Positions 44,050 through 52,563 are shown, counted from the first letter of the stretch. The stretch: DNA of 64,000 nucleotides from Syntrophus aciditrophicus SB (GCF_000013405.1 NC_007759.1:2605001-2669000), one strand, 5' to 3'. Notes: generated from the sequence alone by a model not told the origin. Made by a program: numbers and translations.

Positions 44050-44907
44050 TTATACTGTATCCATGAATGTTTTCTCAATACGACTGAAGAGCACAATTCC
44101 TGCACAGAGAATAAAGATTGTCATCCCTGCACTAACTGCCAGGTGCGCAAGATTAACAGAGCCGGAACCCAGAAATGCATAACGGAAGGTTTCAATCAGG
44201 CTGGCCATGGGATTGAGGGCATAGAGCCATTGCCAGCGTTCCGGTATTTGTGACATGGGGTAAACGATTGGCGTGGCATACATCCAGAGCTGGGTTCCAA
44301 AGCCGACTACAAAAGTCAGATCACGGTACTTGGTGGTTAGTGATGAAACAAGAATTCCGACTCCGAGTCCGAGTATTCCCATCTGCCCAAGAAGGAGTGG
44401 GGTCAGGAGTATCCAGCCGGAGAGATTCACAGGTACCCCCCGCCAGTAAAAATAGAACAGAAATCCCAGGAAGAGCAGAAACTGGATGGCAAAGGTCATC
44501 AGATTGACAATAACAACCGAAATGGGTACCGCTAACCGGGGAAAATAAACCTTGCCGAAGATATTGGCGTTAGCAATGAACGTATTGGAGGTGGTCGTAA
44601 GACAGCTTGAAAAATAGTTCCAGGAAACGATTCCCGCCATATAAAAGAGCATCGGAGGAATGCCGTCTGTAGGTATGTTGGCTATTCTCCCGAAAATGAC
44701 TGTAAAAACAATTGTGGAAAATAGAGGCTGGATCAAGAACCAGAGGGGGCCAAGAATGGTCTGTTTGTAAACGGCAACAAAGTCGCGGCGGACAAAAAGA
44801 GCAATCAGATCACGGTAGCGCCACAATTCTTTCAGGCTGAAATTGAACCACCCGCTGATCGGACTGATGACCGTTGTCCAACCTTCGTTTTCTTCTCTTA
44901 TTTCCAT
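44050..44907 (-). CDS. wzm: Polysaccharide ABC exporter permease (Wzm-like, ABC-2 type)
   Basis: A 285-residue integral membrane protein with six hydrophobic segments, beginning in the cytoplasm (WFNFSLKELWRYRDLIALFV). The conserved FVAVYKQTILGPLWFLIQPL of ABC-2 polysaccharide permeases follows, and the late YPMSQIPERWQWLYALNPMA and ETFRYAFLGSGSVN are also typical. It forms the channel for the Wzt-like ATPase encoded next. The ATG at 44907 has GAGGAAAG upstream; a GTG/ATG-type start at 44937 is less supported. A 63-bp gap to 45001 precedes it beyond the upstream stop. Confidence 0.93.
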   Translation of the reverse strand: MEIREENEGWTTVISPISGWFNFSLKELWRYRDLIALFVRRDFVAVYKQTILGPLWFLIQPLFSTIVFTVIFGRIANIPTDGIPPMLFYMAGIVSWNYFSSCLTTTSNTFIANANIFGKVYFPRLAVPISVVIVNLMTFAIQFLLFLGFLFYFYWRGVPVNLSGWILLTPLLLGQMGILGLGVGILVSSLTTKYRDLTFVVGFGTQLWMYATPIVYPMSQIPERWQWLYALNPMASLIETFRYAFLGSGSVNLAHLAVSAGMTIFILCAGIVLFSRIEKTFMDTV

Positions 44908-45000
44908 ATGCGAGCTTTCCTCAATTCCTAAAACCACCCAGGAGGTCGCTTCTATATTTTTCTATGACGTAATTGTAAACGGACAATGAAAGGACTATTG

Positions 45001-45801
45001 TCAAATGCGTTTCAGGTATCCATCCGGGGCAACGGTGATGAGGAGTTTGTTTTCAATCATCTTGTCGATTTCAAAATGGAGCGGCGCGCCGTCAGCAGCC
45101 TTGCGTCCTTCTAACTTCAGTCGGCGCAGGTACTCACGAACGGCGGTCCTGGGGTTGTTGCCCTTACCCCAGGGGCGGTCGGGAAACATGTCATCGGGCA
45201 TGTTTTCGATGATGGTATCGAATACTACACAGTAGCTTTTTTTCGAAACCAAGGGGGCATAAGCCTCCAGTTCGGCAAGTACATGCTCATGGGTATGGTT
45301 GGAATCAAGACAAACAAAGATGCGCTCATAGTTTTTGGCGTATTCATGTACCCGAGAGATAATTTCAGGAGCAATGCTGGATCCCTGGATCATCTCGATT
45401 TTGTGCGCCAGCGGGTGCGCCTCGATAGCGGCCCGGTTGTGGGCACGGATATCGATATCCAGGCCCAGCACCCTGCGTCGGCTGGCTGCGGGATCAAGTG
45501 CCCTGCCTTCCTTCGCCGCTTCGCAGTAGTCGATCATTGCCAGCATCGATGCACTCAAGATCAAAGATCCTCCATGGGCGATGCCGGTTTCAATTATAAG
45601 GTCGGGCTGAACCTGCCAGAGCAGTTCCTGCATGGCAATCATGTCTTGGGGGTACTGGATGATTGGGCGGCCAAGACAGGAGAAATTATATGAATAACAG
45701 GCCATAATCGATTGATGCATAAATTCTGATCCGGCTTCAAGCAGCAGGGCATTCTTTCCATTATCTCCGATTCTTGACCGGATTTCTTCTTCAAAGCTCA
45801 T
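45001..45801 (-). CDS. CmcI/cephalosporin-hydroxylase-type SAM methyltransferase-fold protein
   Basis: A 266-residue protein of the CmcI/rhamnosyl O-methyltransferase family. LIIETGIAHGGSLILSASML is the SAM-binding motif, RVLGLDIDIRAHNR the second strand, and IFVCLDSNHTHEHVLAELEA and YCVVFDTIIENMPDD hold likely metal-binding acidic residues. The C-terminus DKMIENKLLITVAPDGYLKR is highly typical. In glycan clusters these proteins O-methylate sugars, so this one may cap or decorate the chain exported by Wzm/Wzt. The ATG at 45801 overlaps the upstream methyltransferase gene by 11 bases. The historical name hydroxylase is probably misleading. The acceptor is unknown. Confidence 0.85.
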   Translation of the reverse strand: MSFEEEIRSRIGDNGKNALLLEAGSEFMHQSIMACYSYNFSCLGRPIIQYPQDMIAMQELLWQVQPDLIIETGIAHGGSLILSASMLAMIDYCEAAKEGRALDPAASRRRVLGLDIDIRAHNRAAIEAHPLAHKIEMIQGSSIAPEIISRVHEYAKNYERIFVCLDSNHTHEHVLAELEAYAPLVSKKSYCVVFDTIIENMPDDMFPDRPWGKGNNPRTAVREYLRRLKLEGRKAADGAPLHFEIDKMIENKLLITVAPDGYLKRI

Positions 45802-46882
45802 TTTGATCCACCTTGTAATAAATAAATTGATCTCCCGCAGTGACTTTTATTTCATCAAAGTAGTTGGAGTTCATAACAAATATAGCATCGTGACGGACCA
45901 TGCAAGCCGTGCCATTCTCAGGTGAGAGTACCGGCAAACCAGTCACTGGCATGTACTTTCCCTGTTTGTACGGATTGATGTCAATGACGAAATCCGGAGT
46001 GACTCCGGCATGCCGCAGCAACTGCAAAGCAAAAATGACCCCTTTCGATCCGCCGCCCCATATGATGTGCTTCCTGCTCTCCTGGCTTTTCATTCTGGCT
46101 GCAGCACGGTCAATGCCCCTCAGGAAATCCGTTGGCATGTCAAATTTATGAACGTCCTCCCTGGGTTTTATGCGCAGTGATGAAAGATCTGCCACAACAT
46201 AAAGATATTGCCCGCCAAAGAAACTGCCCGAATCAAGCACCTTGTCGAATATACGGAAGAAGTCGGACAGTCGAAAGTAGTTGACGTGTTCATAAAATAG
46301 ATCAAACCAGGCTCTATGATCTCTTATCCACTCAAGGCAGGGCACTTCAATATAAATCAGCCCCTCGCCACCGTTCGCTTCAGCAATGGAAGTCAGAAAG
46401 CCAATCGGCTCCGGTATGTGTTCAAGAACATGGCGGATAATGATGGCCTGTCCGGTCATGCCAAGCGATGCTGAAAACGTTTTTTTGACAACATGCGGAT
46501 CATCCCCTTCATAGGCAGGATCTATCCCAGTGACAAAGAAGCCCTTATTCCTCATGAGTTTCAGAAATCTGCCCTTACCACAGCCGATTTCGAGTATGGA
46601 TTTTCCAGTGAAGTGGCGCCGAATGATTTCTACAACCTCATACAGGTGTTGTTCAAAGACGCCGGAGTAACCCTGCTCATTCTGATAATTTTCGTCGTAA
46701 GTCATCAACTCCGGCCTGAATGCCTTATTGTGTACGATGCCGGTCAACGGATCTTGAACCAGTATCAGGTCACCGACCTGACACTCAACAGCGTCTTTTC
46801 CGGTTGAAAAAAAACGGTTCTGCTGAACAGGCAGACCCTCCATGCGATAGATGATGTTATCCGTCATGATTTCACGATACAT
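45791..46882 (-). CDS. SAM-dependent methyltransferase (sugar C-methyltransferase-like)
   Basis: A methyltransferase of about 363 residues in two parts. The SAM domain contains KSILEIGCGKGRFLKLMRNK, FVTGIDPAYEGDD, and IIIRHVLEHIPEPIGFL. The C-terminal part has HIIWGGGSKGVIFALQLLRH and FVIDINPYKQGKYMPVTGLP, shared with the C-terminal domain of C-methyltransferases such as 47831-49057 (AYGAAAKGNTLLNY, CDAAPSKQGKFLPGSHIPVL). It lacks the N-terminal four-cysteine zinc site of that neighbour. It may methylate carbon or act on a different intermediate. The ATG at 46882 lies eight bases after the upstream stop; ATG 46867 is an alternative. Confidence 0.82.
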   Translation of the reverse strand: MYREIMTDNIIYRMEGLPVQQNRFFSTGKDAVECQVGDLILVQDPLTGIVHNKAFRPELMTYDENYQNEQGYSGVFEQHLYEVVEIIRRHFTGKSILEIGCGKGRFLKLMRNKGFFVTGIDPAYEGDDPHVVKKTFSASLGMTGQAIIIRHVLEHIPEPIGFLTSIAEANGGEGLIYIEVPCLEWIRDHRAWFDLFYEHVNYFRLSDFFRIFDKVLDSGSFFGGQYLYVVADLSSLRIKPREDVHKFDMPTDFLRGIDRAAARMKSQESRKHIIWGGGSKGVIFALQLLRHAGVTPDFVIDINPYKQGKYMPVTGLPVLSPENGTACMVRHDAIFVMNSNYFDEIKVTAGDQFIYYKVDQNEL

Positions 46883-46889
46883 ATTGCTA

Positions 46890-47834
46890 TTATAACTTGG
46901 CTTGATTGCCCTTCCTTTCCTGCCACCAGTCAATTGTTTCTCTTATTCCTTGATTTATATCATAATCAGGCTGCCAGACAACTTCGTTAAAGAGTCTCCT
47001 TGTATTGCCAAATAATACGGGAGGATCATTTTCTCTTTGCGGCAGAGCACCCAGTTTAACAAGATGATTTTTCCCCAGCATATCAGCAATGGTCAATACA
47101 ATTTCCTTCAGGGCAATCGGCTTCCCTGACGCGATATTGACAGGCCCATCGACATTGCTCATCAACAGTGAAACAAACGCTGAAGCTGCATCTTTAACAT
47201 GCAAAAAATCTCGGATTTGATTTCCGTGCGAACAGGGCGCCACTCTGTTATGGATCAAATTTGAGATGACCGATGAAACAAGACGGTTGGGATTCTCATG
47301 AGGGCCATATAGGAAGAAAATTCTTCCCCAGGCGCTGCTCAGATGCGTTTCCCGGGAAAAGTCTTTCAATAAATGCTGCATCGTGTTCTTACAATGACCG
47401 TATAAAGATGAAGGAACAAGTGGCGTAACAAATTCGGAACAATAACCAAAATTCCAGTCATATTCGGCACAGGTGCCAGCCATAACAAATCTTACGCCAC
47501 CAGTTTTTTGAAAAGCCTGAAGCAAATGCAAGCTGGCTTCCAGCCACCGAATGTTCTCAATAGAATGCCAGTATTCACCCGCCTTAGCATACCATGCAAA
47601 ATGAAGGAGATGGGTTGGATGAATAGTTTCAATCAATTCAAGTGCCCTCTCCTTGTTTAACAAATTGACATCATGCCATTGGACTCCGCAGAAATTATTT
47701 TCCGGAATGATAATGTCCACTGCATGCACATCGAAGCCCCTGGCCAGTAAAATCGGCAGACAGTGCCTCCCGATAAAACCTGACGCACCAGTTACTAAAA
47801 CCCGTTTTGGTACATCATTATTTTTTATTTTCAT
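46890..47834 (-). CDS. NAD-dependent nucleotide-sugar epimerase/reductase (extended SDR)
   Basis: A 314-residue SDR protein. KRVLVTGASGFIGRHCLPIL is the cofactor motif, FVMAGTCAEYDW replaces the usual serine region, and PSSLYGHCKNTMQHLLKDF supplies YxxxK. GRIFFLYGPHENPNRLVSSV and HGNQIRDFLHVKDAASAFV are typical of 4-ketoreductases/epimerases of deoxysugar pathways. The ATG at 47834 overlaps the stop of the C-methyltransferase gene, so it most likely reduces the C4 ketone after methylation. Stereochemistry is not predictable here. Confidence 0.87.
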   Translation of the reverse strand: MKIKNNDVPKRVLVTGASGFIGRHCLPILLARGFDVHAVDIIIPENNFCGVQWHDVNLLNKERALELIETIHPTHLLHFAWYAKAGEYWHSIENIRWLEASLHLLQAFQKTGGVRFVMAGTCAEYDWNFGYCSEFVTPLVPSSLYGHCKNTMQHLLKDFSRETHLSSAWGRIFFLYGPHENPNRLVSSVISNLIHNRVAPCSHGNQIRDFLHVKDAASAFVSLLMSNVDGPVNIASGKPIALKEIVLTIADMLGKNHLVKLGALPQRENDPPVLFGNTRRLFNEVVWQPDYDINQGIRETIDWWQERKGNQAKL

Positions 47835-49057
47835 GTCATTACGGTGATTTCAGGCACTGCAGTCAAAAATTTCCCTCCCCACTCGTGAACATATGCGTGC
47901 TGCTGCATTATTTCTTCAGCTATGTTCCAGGGCAGAATCAGTACGAAATCCGGTTTGTCTTCCTTCAATATGGCAGGTGACAACACAGGAATATGGCTGC
48001 CGGGCAGGAATTTTCCCTGCTTGGAGGGTGCGGCATCACATACATAGGGCAACAGGTCCGGTTTGATCCCCGCATAGTTGAGCAGGGTGTTCCCCTTGGC
48101 GGCGGCTCCGTAGGCAGCTACCTTCCTGCCGGAACGCTTTTGTGCGATCAGAAATGCCAGGAGATTATCCTTTACCCGATCAGCATGACGTTGAAAATAC
48201 CGGTAAGTGGTCAGCATCCGCAGCCCCTTCGTCTCTTCTTCAGCAAGGATTGCCGTCATGGCTGTCGCACAGGGGCGTGGATCATGTTCATGGCAACCAT
48301 ATACACGCAGACTGCCGCCGTGGGTGGACAGTTCTTCCACGTCGAACAGCCGAAGCCCTGCTGCTTCGAAGACACGGTTAACCGTGTAAAGCGAAAAATA
48401 GGAATAATGCTCATGATAAACTGTATCGAACTGAGTCTGCTCAATAAGACGCAACAGGTGGGGAAACTCCAGGGTAATCGTGCCGCCGGGTTTCAGTGCG
48501 GCTTTCAGACCTGCGGTGAAGTCGTTGATGTCAGGCACATGAGCATAGACATTGTTGCCGATAATGAGGTCCGCCTGTCGGCCCTCATTCTTGAGTCGGC
48601 GGGCCAGCGCTTCACCGAAAAATTCTTCCATAACTGGAATGCCGATTTTACGGGCTGCTGCAGCCGTTCCGGCGGTCGGTTCAATACCCATACAAGGGAT
48701 TTTCGCCTGCACAAAGTTTCTCAGAAGGTATCCATCGTTGGAAGCAACCTCAATCACAAAGCTTTCCGGACCAAGGCCAATCCTTTGGGTTATATTTTCC
48801 GCATATCGGGCGGCGTGTTCAAGCCAGCTCTGCGATACGGAGGAGAAATAGGCATAGTCACCCGTGAACAGCTCATCTGGGCAGGCGTGGTCTTCTGTCT
48901 GAACCAGCCAACACTGAGAGCACACATAGAGTTTAAGGGGGAAGTATATCTCCGGTCTGGTCAGGTCTTCCGCTTTAAGGTAGGCATTGGAGGGTGGGGC
49001 AAAGCCGAGATCCAGAAAAACATGCTCCAATTTGGTACGGCAATGGCGGCAGTTCAT
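47831..49057 (-). CDS. Sugar C-methyltransferase (TylC3/NovU-like, zinc-binding)
   Basis: A 408-residue three-domain C-methyltransferase. The N-terminal zinc ribbon shows CRHC (residues 3-6) and CSQC (residues 47-50). The SAM domain contains FVIEVASNDGYLLRNFVQA, and NNVYAHVPDINDFTAGLKAA lies in the catalytic region with the EFPHLLRLIEQTQFDTVYHE segment that includes the active-site YHEH. The C-terminal Rossmann-like part has VAAYGAAAKGNTLLNY. Family members methylate C3 (or C5) of a 4-keto-6-deoxy nucleotide sugar. With rfbF/rfbG just upstream the substrate is probably a CDP-4-keto-6-deoxyhexose. Its ATG overlaps the epimerase stop. A degraded fragment of a related gene is at 42452-42740. Confidence 0.92.
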   Translation of the reverse strand: MNCRHCRTKLEHVFLDLGFAPPSNAYLKAEDLTRPEIYFPLKLYVCSQCWLVQTEDHACPDELFTGDYAYFSSVSQSWLEHAARYAENITQRIGLGPESFVIEVASNDGYLLRNFVQAKIPCMGIEPTAGTAAAARKIGIPVMEEFFGEALARRLKNEGRQADLIIGNNVYAHVPDINDFTAGLKAALKPGGTITLEFPHLLRLIEQTQFDTVYHEHYSYFSLYTVNRVFEAAGLRLFDVEELSTHGGSLRVYGCHEHDPRPCATAMTAILAEEETKGLRMLTTYRYFQRHADRVKDNLLAFLIAQKRSGRKVAAYGAAAKGNTLLNYAGIKPDLLPYVCDAAPSKQGKFLPGSHIPVLSPAILKEDKPDFVLILPWNIAEEIMQQHAYVHEWGGKFLTAVPEITVMT

Positions 49058-49623
49058 AGAGAAAGCCCCTTAAAATCGTCGTTTATGAAAGGATAAGCGC
49101 AATCGCGTTGCGACAGTTCCTTCACAGCTATGGGCCAGGCAATTCCAATTTTTGGATCCTCAACATGAAGTCCGCCTTCCGCCTGCGGATGGAAAGCTTC
49201 GGAATGAAGGTAAAGCAGCTCGCAGTTTTCTGTCAGCGCTTGAAAACCGTGGGCAAAACCTTCGGGGATAAAAAAACTTTTTTGATTGGCCACAGACAGA
49301 ATTTCTCCGTGCCAGCGAAGGAAGGTAGGAGAATCCTTTCTGATATCCACAGCAACATCATACACCTCACCCTGAAGACAACTGACGATCTTGATTTCTG
49401 CATGCGGCGGATGCTGAAAATGCAGACCGCGGACAGTTCCCTTATTTACGGTATAGGTGTGGTTGATCTGTGCAATGGGCCTGTTTAAACCGGCGGTCTG
49501 AAATTCTTCAGCACAAAAGAAGCGGCAGAAAAAGCCCCGCGAATCCTCGATGGGCTTCCGCTGTACAATCCAAAGCCCTTCAATCAGCGTCGGATGGAAG
49601 TCAAATCGCTTGTTCTGCTTCAT
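49054..49623 (-). CDS. Deoxysugar 3,5-epimerase (RfbC-like cupin)
   Basis: A 189-residue protein of the dTDP-4-dehydrorhamnose 3,5-epimerase family. LIEGLWIVQRKPIEDSRGFF and FCAEEFQTAGLNRPIAQINH lead to the catalytic core. GTVRGLHFQHPPHAEIKIVS has the active-site histidine, and YDVAVDIRKDSPTFLRWHGE and IPEGFAHGFQALTENCELLY follow. It epimerises one or both carbons next to the keto group. Since rfbF and rfbG sit directly upstream, the sugar is probably CDP-activated rather than dTDP-activated; that is inference. The ATG at 49623 shares one base with the rfbF stop (TAATG), a tight coupling, which makes a longer frame to 49701 unlikely. Confidence 0.9.
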   Translation of the reverse strand: MKQNKRFDFHPTLIEGLWIVQRKPIEDSRGFFCRFFCAEEFQTAGLNRPIAQINHTYTVNKGTVRGLHFQHPPHAEIKIVSCLQGEVYDVAVDIRKDSPTFLRWHGEILSVANQKSFFIPEGFAHGFQALTENCELLYLHSEAFHPQAEGGLHVEDPKIGIAWPIAVKELSQRDCAYPFINDDFKGLSL

Positions 49624-50411
49624 TACCAGATCTTCCACCTGGCCTCGCCGGCATTCCATATCCTGTTGAGATATTCCATGTCGCGGAGGGTATCCATGCA
49701 AGCCCAGAAACCTCTATGTTTGTACACCATCAGTTGCCCCTCCCTGGCAATCTGTTCCAAAGGGCCGATTTCAAGATCGCAGGAATCATCCGTGGTCAGG
49801 TAATTGAAGATTTCCCTGTTGAATACAAGGAATCCTCCATTGATCAGGCCATTTCCATTCCGAGGCTTTTCACGGAAAGCCTCGACACGATCACCGTCTA
49901 TTTTAAGCTCGCCGAAGCGGGAGGCAGGATTGATCCCGGTGACGGTTGCCATTTTCCCATGCGCTTTATGGAATGCCAGCAGTTCGTTTATATCCACATC
50001 GGCAATGCCGTCACCGTATGTCATCATGAACATGTCACCCCTGATATATCTTTCCACCTTTTTCAAGCGCGCCCCTTTGAGTGTTTTCTCGCCGGTATCA
50101 GCCAGGGTTATCTTCCAGCCGGCTTCATCGTGGGCATAATGGATACAGGTTCTTTCAGGCTGCCCCAACTCTATAGTGACGTCATTGTTCATCAGCTCAT
50201 AATGACAGAAATAATTCTTGATCATCTCGCCTTTATACCCAAGGGCAAGAATAAAGTCCTTATGTCCGAATTGTGAATAATACTTCATGATATGCCAGAG
50301 GATGGGATGTGAACCGATATTGACCATTGGTTTCGGACGGAACTCCGTTTCTTCGCGAAGCCTTGTTCCCACACCGCCGCAAAGGATGACTGTTTGAATG
50401 TTTTCAGTCAT
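49623..50411 (-). CDS. rfbF: Glucose-1-phosphate cytidylyltransferase
   Basis: A 262-residue nucleotidyltransferase. TVILCGGVGTRLREETEFRP and KPMVNIGSHPILWHIMKYYS are characteristic of RfbF, as are ILALGYKGEMIKNYF and MMTYGDGIADVDINELL with the metal-binding aspartate. It makes CDP-glucose from CTP and glucose-1-phosphate, the first step of CDP-deoxyhexose synthesis. The next enzyme, RfbG, is encoded immediately upstream (50417-51508), five bases away. No RfbH-like C3-deoxygenase is present in the window, so a 3,6-dideoxyhexose is not indicated. Confidence 0.95.
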   Translation of the reverse strand: MTENIQTVILCGGVGTRLREETEFRPKPMVNIGSHPILWHIMKYYSQFGHKDFILALGYKGEMIKNYFCHYELMNNDVTIELGQPERTCIHYAHDEAGWKITLADTGEKTLKGARLKKVERYIRGDMFMMTYGDGIADVDINELLAFHKAHGKMATVTGINPASRFGELKIDGDRVEAFREKPRNGNGLINGGFLVFNREIFNYLTTDDSCDLEIGPLEQIAREGQLMVYKHRGFWACMDTLRDMEYLNRIWNAGEARWKIW

Positions 50412-50416
50412 TTATA

Positions 50417-51508
50417 TTATCTCCTGGATGCTAATGTTTCTTCATATTTACGGATTTGAGACACACAGAACTGGTACATGTTTTTCATCCTTGATCCTGA
50501 ATAAAATTCCTTATACCAATCCGCTGTCATCAGCAGACATTCATCGATCGTTAAAACACCGCGCCAGTTAAGCTCCGCATGAGCCTTGTCGCAATTCAGT
50601 TTGAGCAGCGTTGCCTCGTGAGGAGCCTGCGGATCTGACAGGTCTTTCCAGGAGCCATTACCCCAATATTGTATGAGTCGGTCGGCCATTTCACCAACCG
50701 TCAGATGACTGCTGTTACTGGAACCAAAATTCCATGCGCCTGAGTATCTTTGTGGATCATGACGCAGGGCCGCACCAAGCTGAAGATAGCCATAGAGGGG
50801 CTCCAGAACGTGTTGCCAGGGACGGATCGCATGGGGGTTACGGATACCGATTGTCTGCCCGCGGTGGAGAGCTCGGATGCAATCGGGCACAAGGCGGTCC
50901 ACACCCCAGTCACCCCCACCAATGACGTTGCCCGCACGAGCGGAGGCGGTGCCGACCGACCTTTTCTTCGTGGCACTGGAAGAAAAAAAAGAGTTCAGAT
51001 AAGCGTTGAAAACGAGCTCCGCACACCCCTTGGAGGCGCTATAGGGATCATGGCCACCCATGGGGTCGTTCTCCCGGTAGCCCCAGACCCATTCTTTGTT
51101 TTCGTAACATTTATCGCTTGTGATGTTGACCAGGACCTTGACGGAGGGATTCAGCCTGACGGCCTCAAATATATTGACTGTGCCACCGACATTCGTGTCG
51201 AAGGTCATTTTTGGTTCATTGTAGGAAAGGCGAACGATGGGCTGGGCAGCCAAGTGGAAGACAAATTCAGGCTGGTATCTTCTGAAAGCTTCGAGGAGGC
51301 AATTAAGGTCGCAAACATCTCCACGGATGTGGGTGATCTTATCCTGAAGTTCCGTTGCCTGAAAGTTGTTGGGATCAGTGGGAGGATCAAGAGAATAGCC
51401 AATGACGTCCGCCCCTGATTCCGCAAGCCAGAGGGCTAACCACGAACCTTTGAATCCGGTATGGCCGGAGATGAAAACCCTTTTAGCCTGGTATATAGTC
51501 TTCAACAA
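50417..51508 (-). CDS. rfbG: CDP-glucose 4,6-dehydratase
   Basis: A 363-residue extended SDR. RVFISGHTGFKGSWLALWLA is the RfbG-type cofactor motif, FHLAAQPIVRLSYNEP follows, VNITSDKCYENKEWVWGYRE carries the Thr/Asp catalytic residues (as Ser-Asp here), and DPYSASKGCAELVF has YxxxK. It turns CDP-glucose into CDP-4-keto-6-deoxyglucose. The start proposed is a TTG at 51508, six bases after GAGGAG; the frame is open to a GTG at 51541 with weaker signals. The gene is followed by rfbF and preceded by rfbA. The product is the natural substrate of the 3,5-epimerase, C-methyltransferase and reductase encoded next. Confidence 0.93.
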   Translation of the reverse strand: MLKTIYQAKRVFISGHTGFKGSWLALWLAESGADVIGYSLDPPTDPNNFQATELQDKITHIRGDVCDLNCLLEAFRRYQPEFVFHLAAQPIVRLSYNEPKMTFDTNVGGTVNIFEAVRLNPSVKVLVNITSDKCYENKEWVWGYRENDPMGGHDPYSASKGCAELVFNAYLNSFFSSSATKKRSVGTASARAGNVIGGGDWGVDRLVPDCIRALHRGQTIGIRNPHAIRPWQHVLEPLYGYLQLGAALRHDPQRYSGAWNFGSSNSSHLTVGEMADRLIQYWGNGSWKDLSDPQAPHEATLLKLNCDKAHAELNWRGVLTIDECLLMTADWYKEFYSGSRMKNMYQFCVSQIRKYEETLASRR

Positions 51509-51563
51509 TGTCAACTCCTCATCCCTCTTTAAAAAACTCACGAAAGGACCACTGCATATTTAT

Positions 51564-52442
51564 TTACCTCTTCTGCTCGACCAGATTGATTAGGTATTCC
51601 CCATACTGATTCCTGGCCAGGGGCTGCGCCAAAGCCAGCAACTGTTCCCGATCGATATAGCCTTTGGCATAGGCGATTTCTTCTATACAGGAAATCTTGC
51701 GCCCCTGCCGCTGTTCGATGGTCTCCACAAAATTGGACGCCTGCAGGAGCGACTCGTGAGAGCCGGTATCCAGCCACGCGTAGCCCCGGCCCAACGTCAC
51801 CACCCGCAGTGAATTCCTTTCGAGATAACACCGGTTCAGGTCGGTAATCTCCAGTTCCCCTCGAGCGGAGGGCTTCAGGTTCAGGGCGAAATCGACGACC
51901 TGCTCATCGTAGAAATAGAGCCCCGTCACGGCGTAATTGGACTTCGGCTTTTGGGGTTTTTCCTCCAGACTGACGGCCCGGCCATCGCCATCGAATTCCA
52001 CCACGCCGTACTTTTCCGGATCTTTGACCCAGTAAGCGAACACTGTCGCGCCTTCCGGCTGAAAAGTCGCGGTCGTCAGCTTCTCGATCAGCCCATGACC
52101 GTAAAAGATATTGTCTCCAAGGATCAGCGCGCAGGGGTCGCCGGCGATAAACTCCCTGCCGATAATGAAGGCCTGTGCCAGGCCATCGGGGCTGGGCTGC
52201 ACAGCGTACGAAATCCGGATGCCCCACTGGCTGCCGTCAAGCAACTGGGCTTGAAAAAGCGGCTGATCCTGCGGCGTGGTGATCATCAAAATATCCGTGA
52301 TCCCCGCGAGCATCAGCGTGCTTAAGGGATAGTAAATCATCGGTTTGTCGTAGACGGGCATGAGCTGCTTGCTGACCACCTGGGTCAGCGGATAAAGACG
52401 GGTTCCCGATCCGCCCGCCAGAATGATTCCTTTCTGGATCAT
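51564..52442 (-). CDS. rfbA: Glucose-1-phosphate thymidylyltransferase
   Basis: A 292-residue RfbA/RmlA protein. [20 protein letters not shown] and [20 protein letters not shown] form the active site, [14 protein letters not shown] contains the metal-binding Asp, and [20 protein letters not shown] and [17 protein letters not shown] follow. It makes dTDP-glucose from dTTP. The matching dehydratase (rfbB) and reductase (rfbD) are absent from the window, so dTDP-sugar synthesis must be completed elsewhere. It is the first gene of the leftward polysaccharide region after the MarR regulator; the 230-bp gap between holds a long hairpin. Confidence 0.95.
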   Translation of the reverse strand: MIQKGIILAGGSGTRLYPLTQVVSKQLMPVYDKPMIYYPLSTLMLAGITDILMITTPQDQPLFQAQLLDGSQWGIRISYAVQPSPDGLAQAFIIGREFIAGDPCALILGDNIFYGHGLIEKLTTATFQPEGATVFAYWVKDPEKYGVVEFDGDGRAVSLEEKPQKPKSNYAVTGLYFYDEQVVDFALNLKPSARGELEITDLNRCYLERNSLRVVTLGRGYAWLDTGSHESLLQASNFVETIEQRQGRKISCIEEIAYAKGYIDREQLLALAQPLARNQYGEYLINLVEQKR

Positions 52443-52501
52443 GATTTCTCCTGGATTTTTATCTTAAGCGTTATCAGACCACCCGGAAGTTCGAATGCCC
52501 C

Positions 52502-52563
52502 GCCGGAAAACAGGAACAGCGCGATTTTGTCAGCGAAATTGGGTGCTGTCCCTGTTTTCCGGC
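52502..52563. repeat. REP-like hairpin, copy E
   Basis: Arms of 19 bp (52502-52520 and 52545-52563) pair with one mismatch; pairing may extend partly inward through GCGATTT and AAATTGGG. The arm sequence GGAAAACAGGGACAGC is the same family word as at 22803-22858 and 24812-24837. It lies between the MarR gene and rfbA. Without a T tract it is not a typical terminator, although it may attenuate or stabilise a transcript. Confidence 0.75.

Noticed and set aside
45001-45801. True cephalosporin hydroxylase
   Set aside because: The family name is historical; the sequence has a SAM-binding motif and sits among deoxysugar genes, with no beta-lactam biosynthesis genes.
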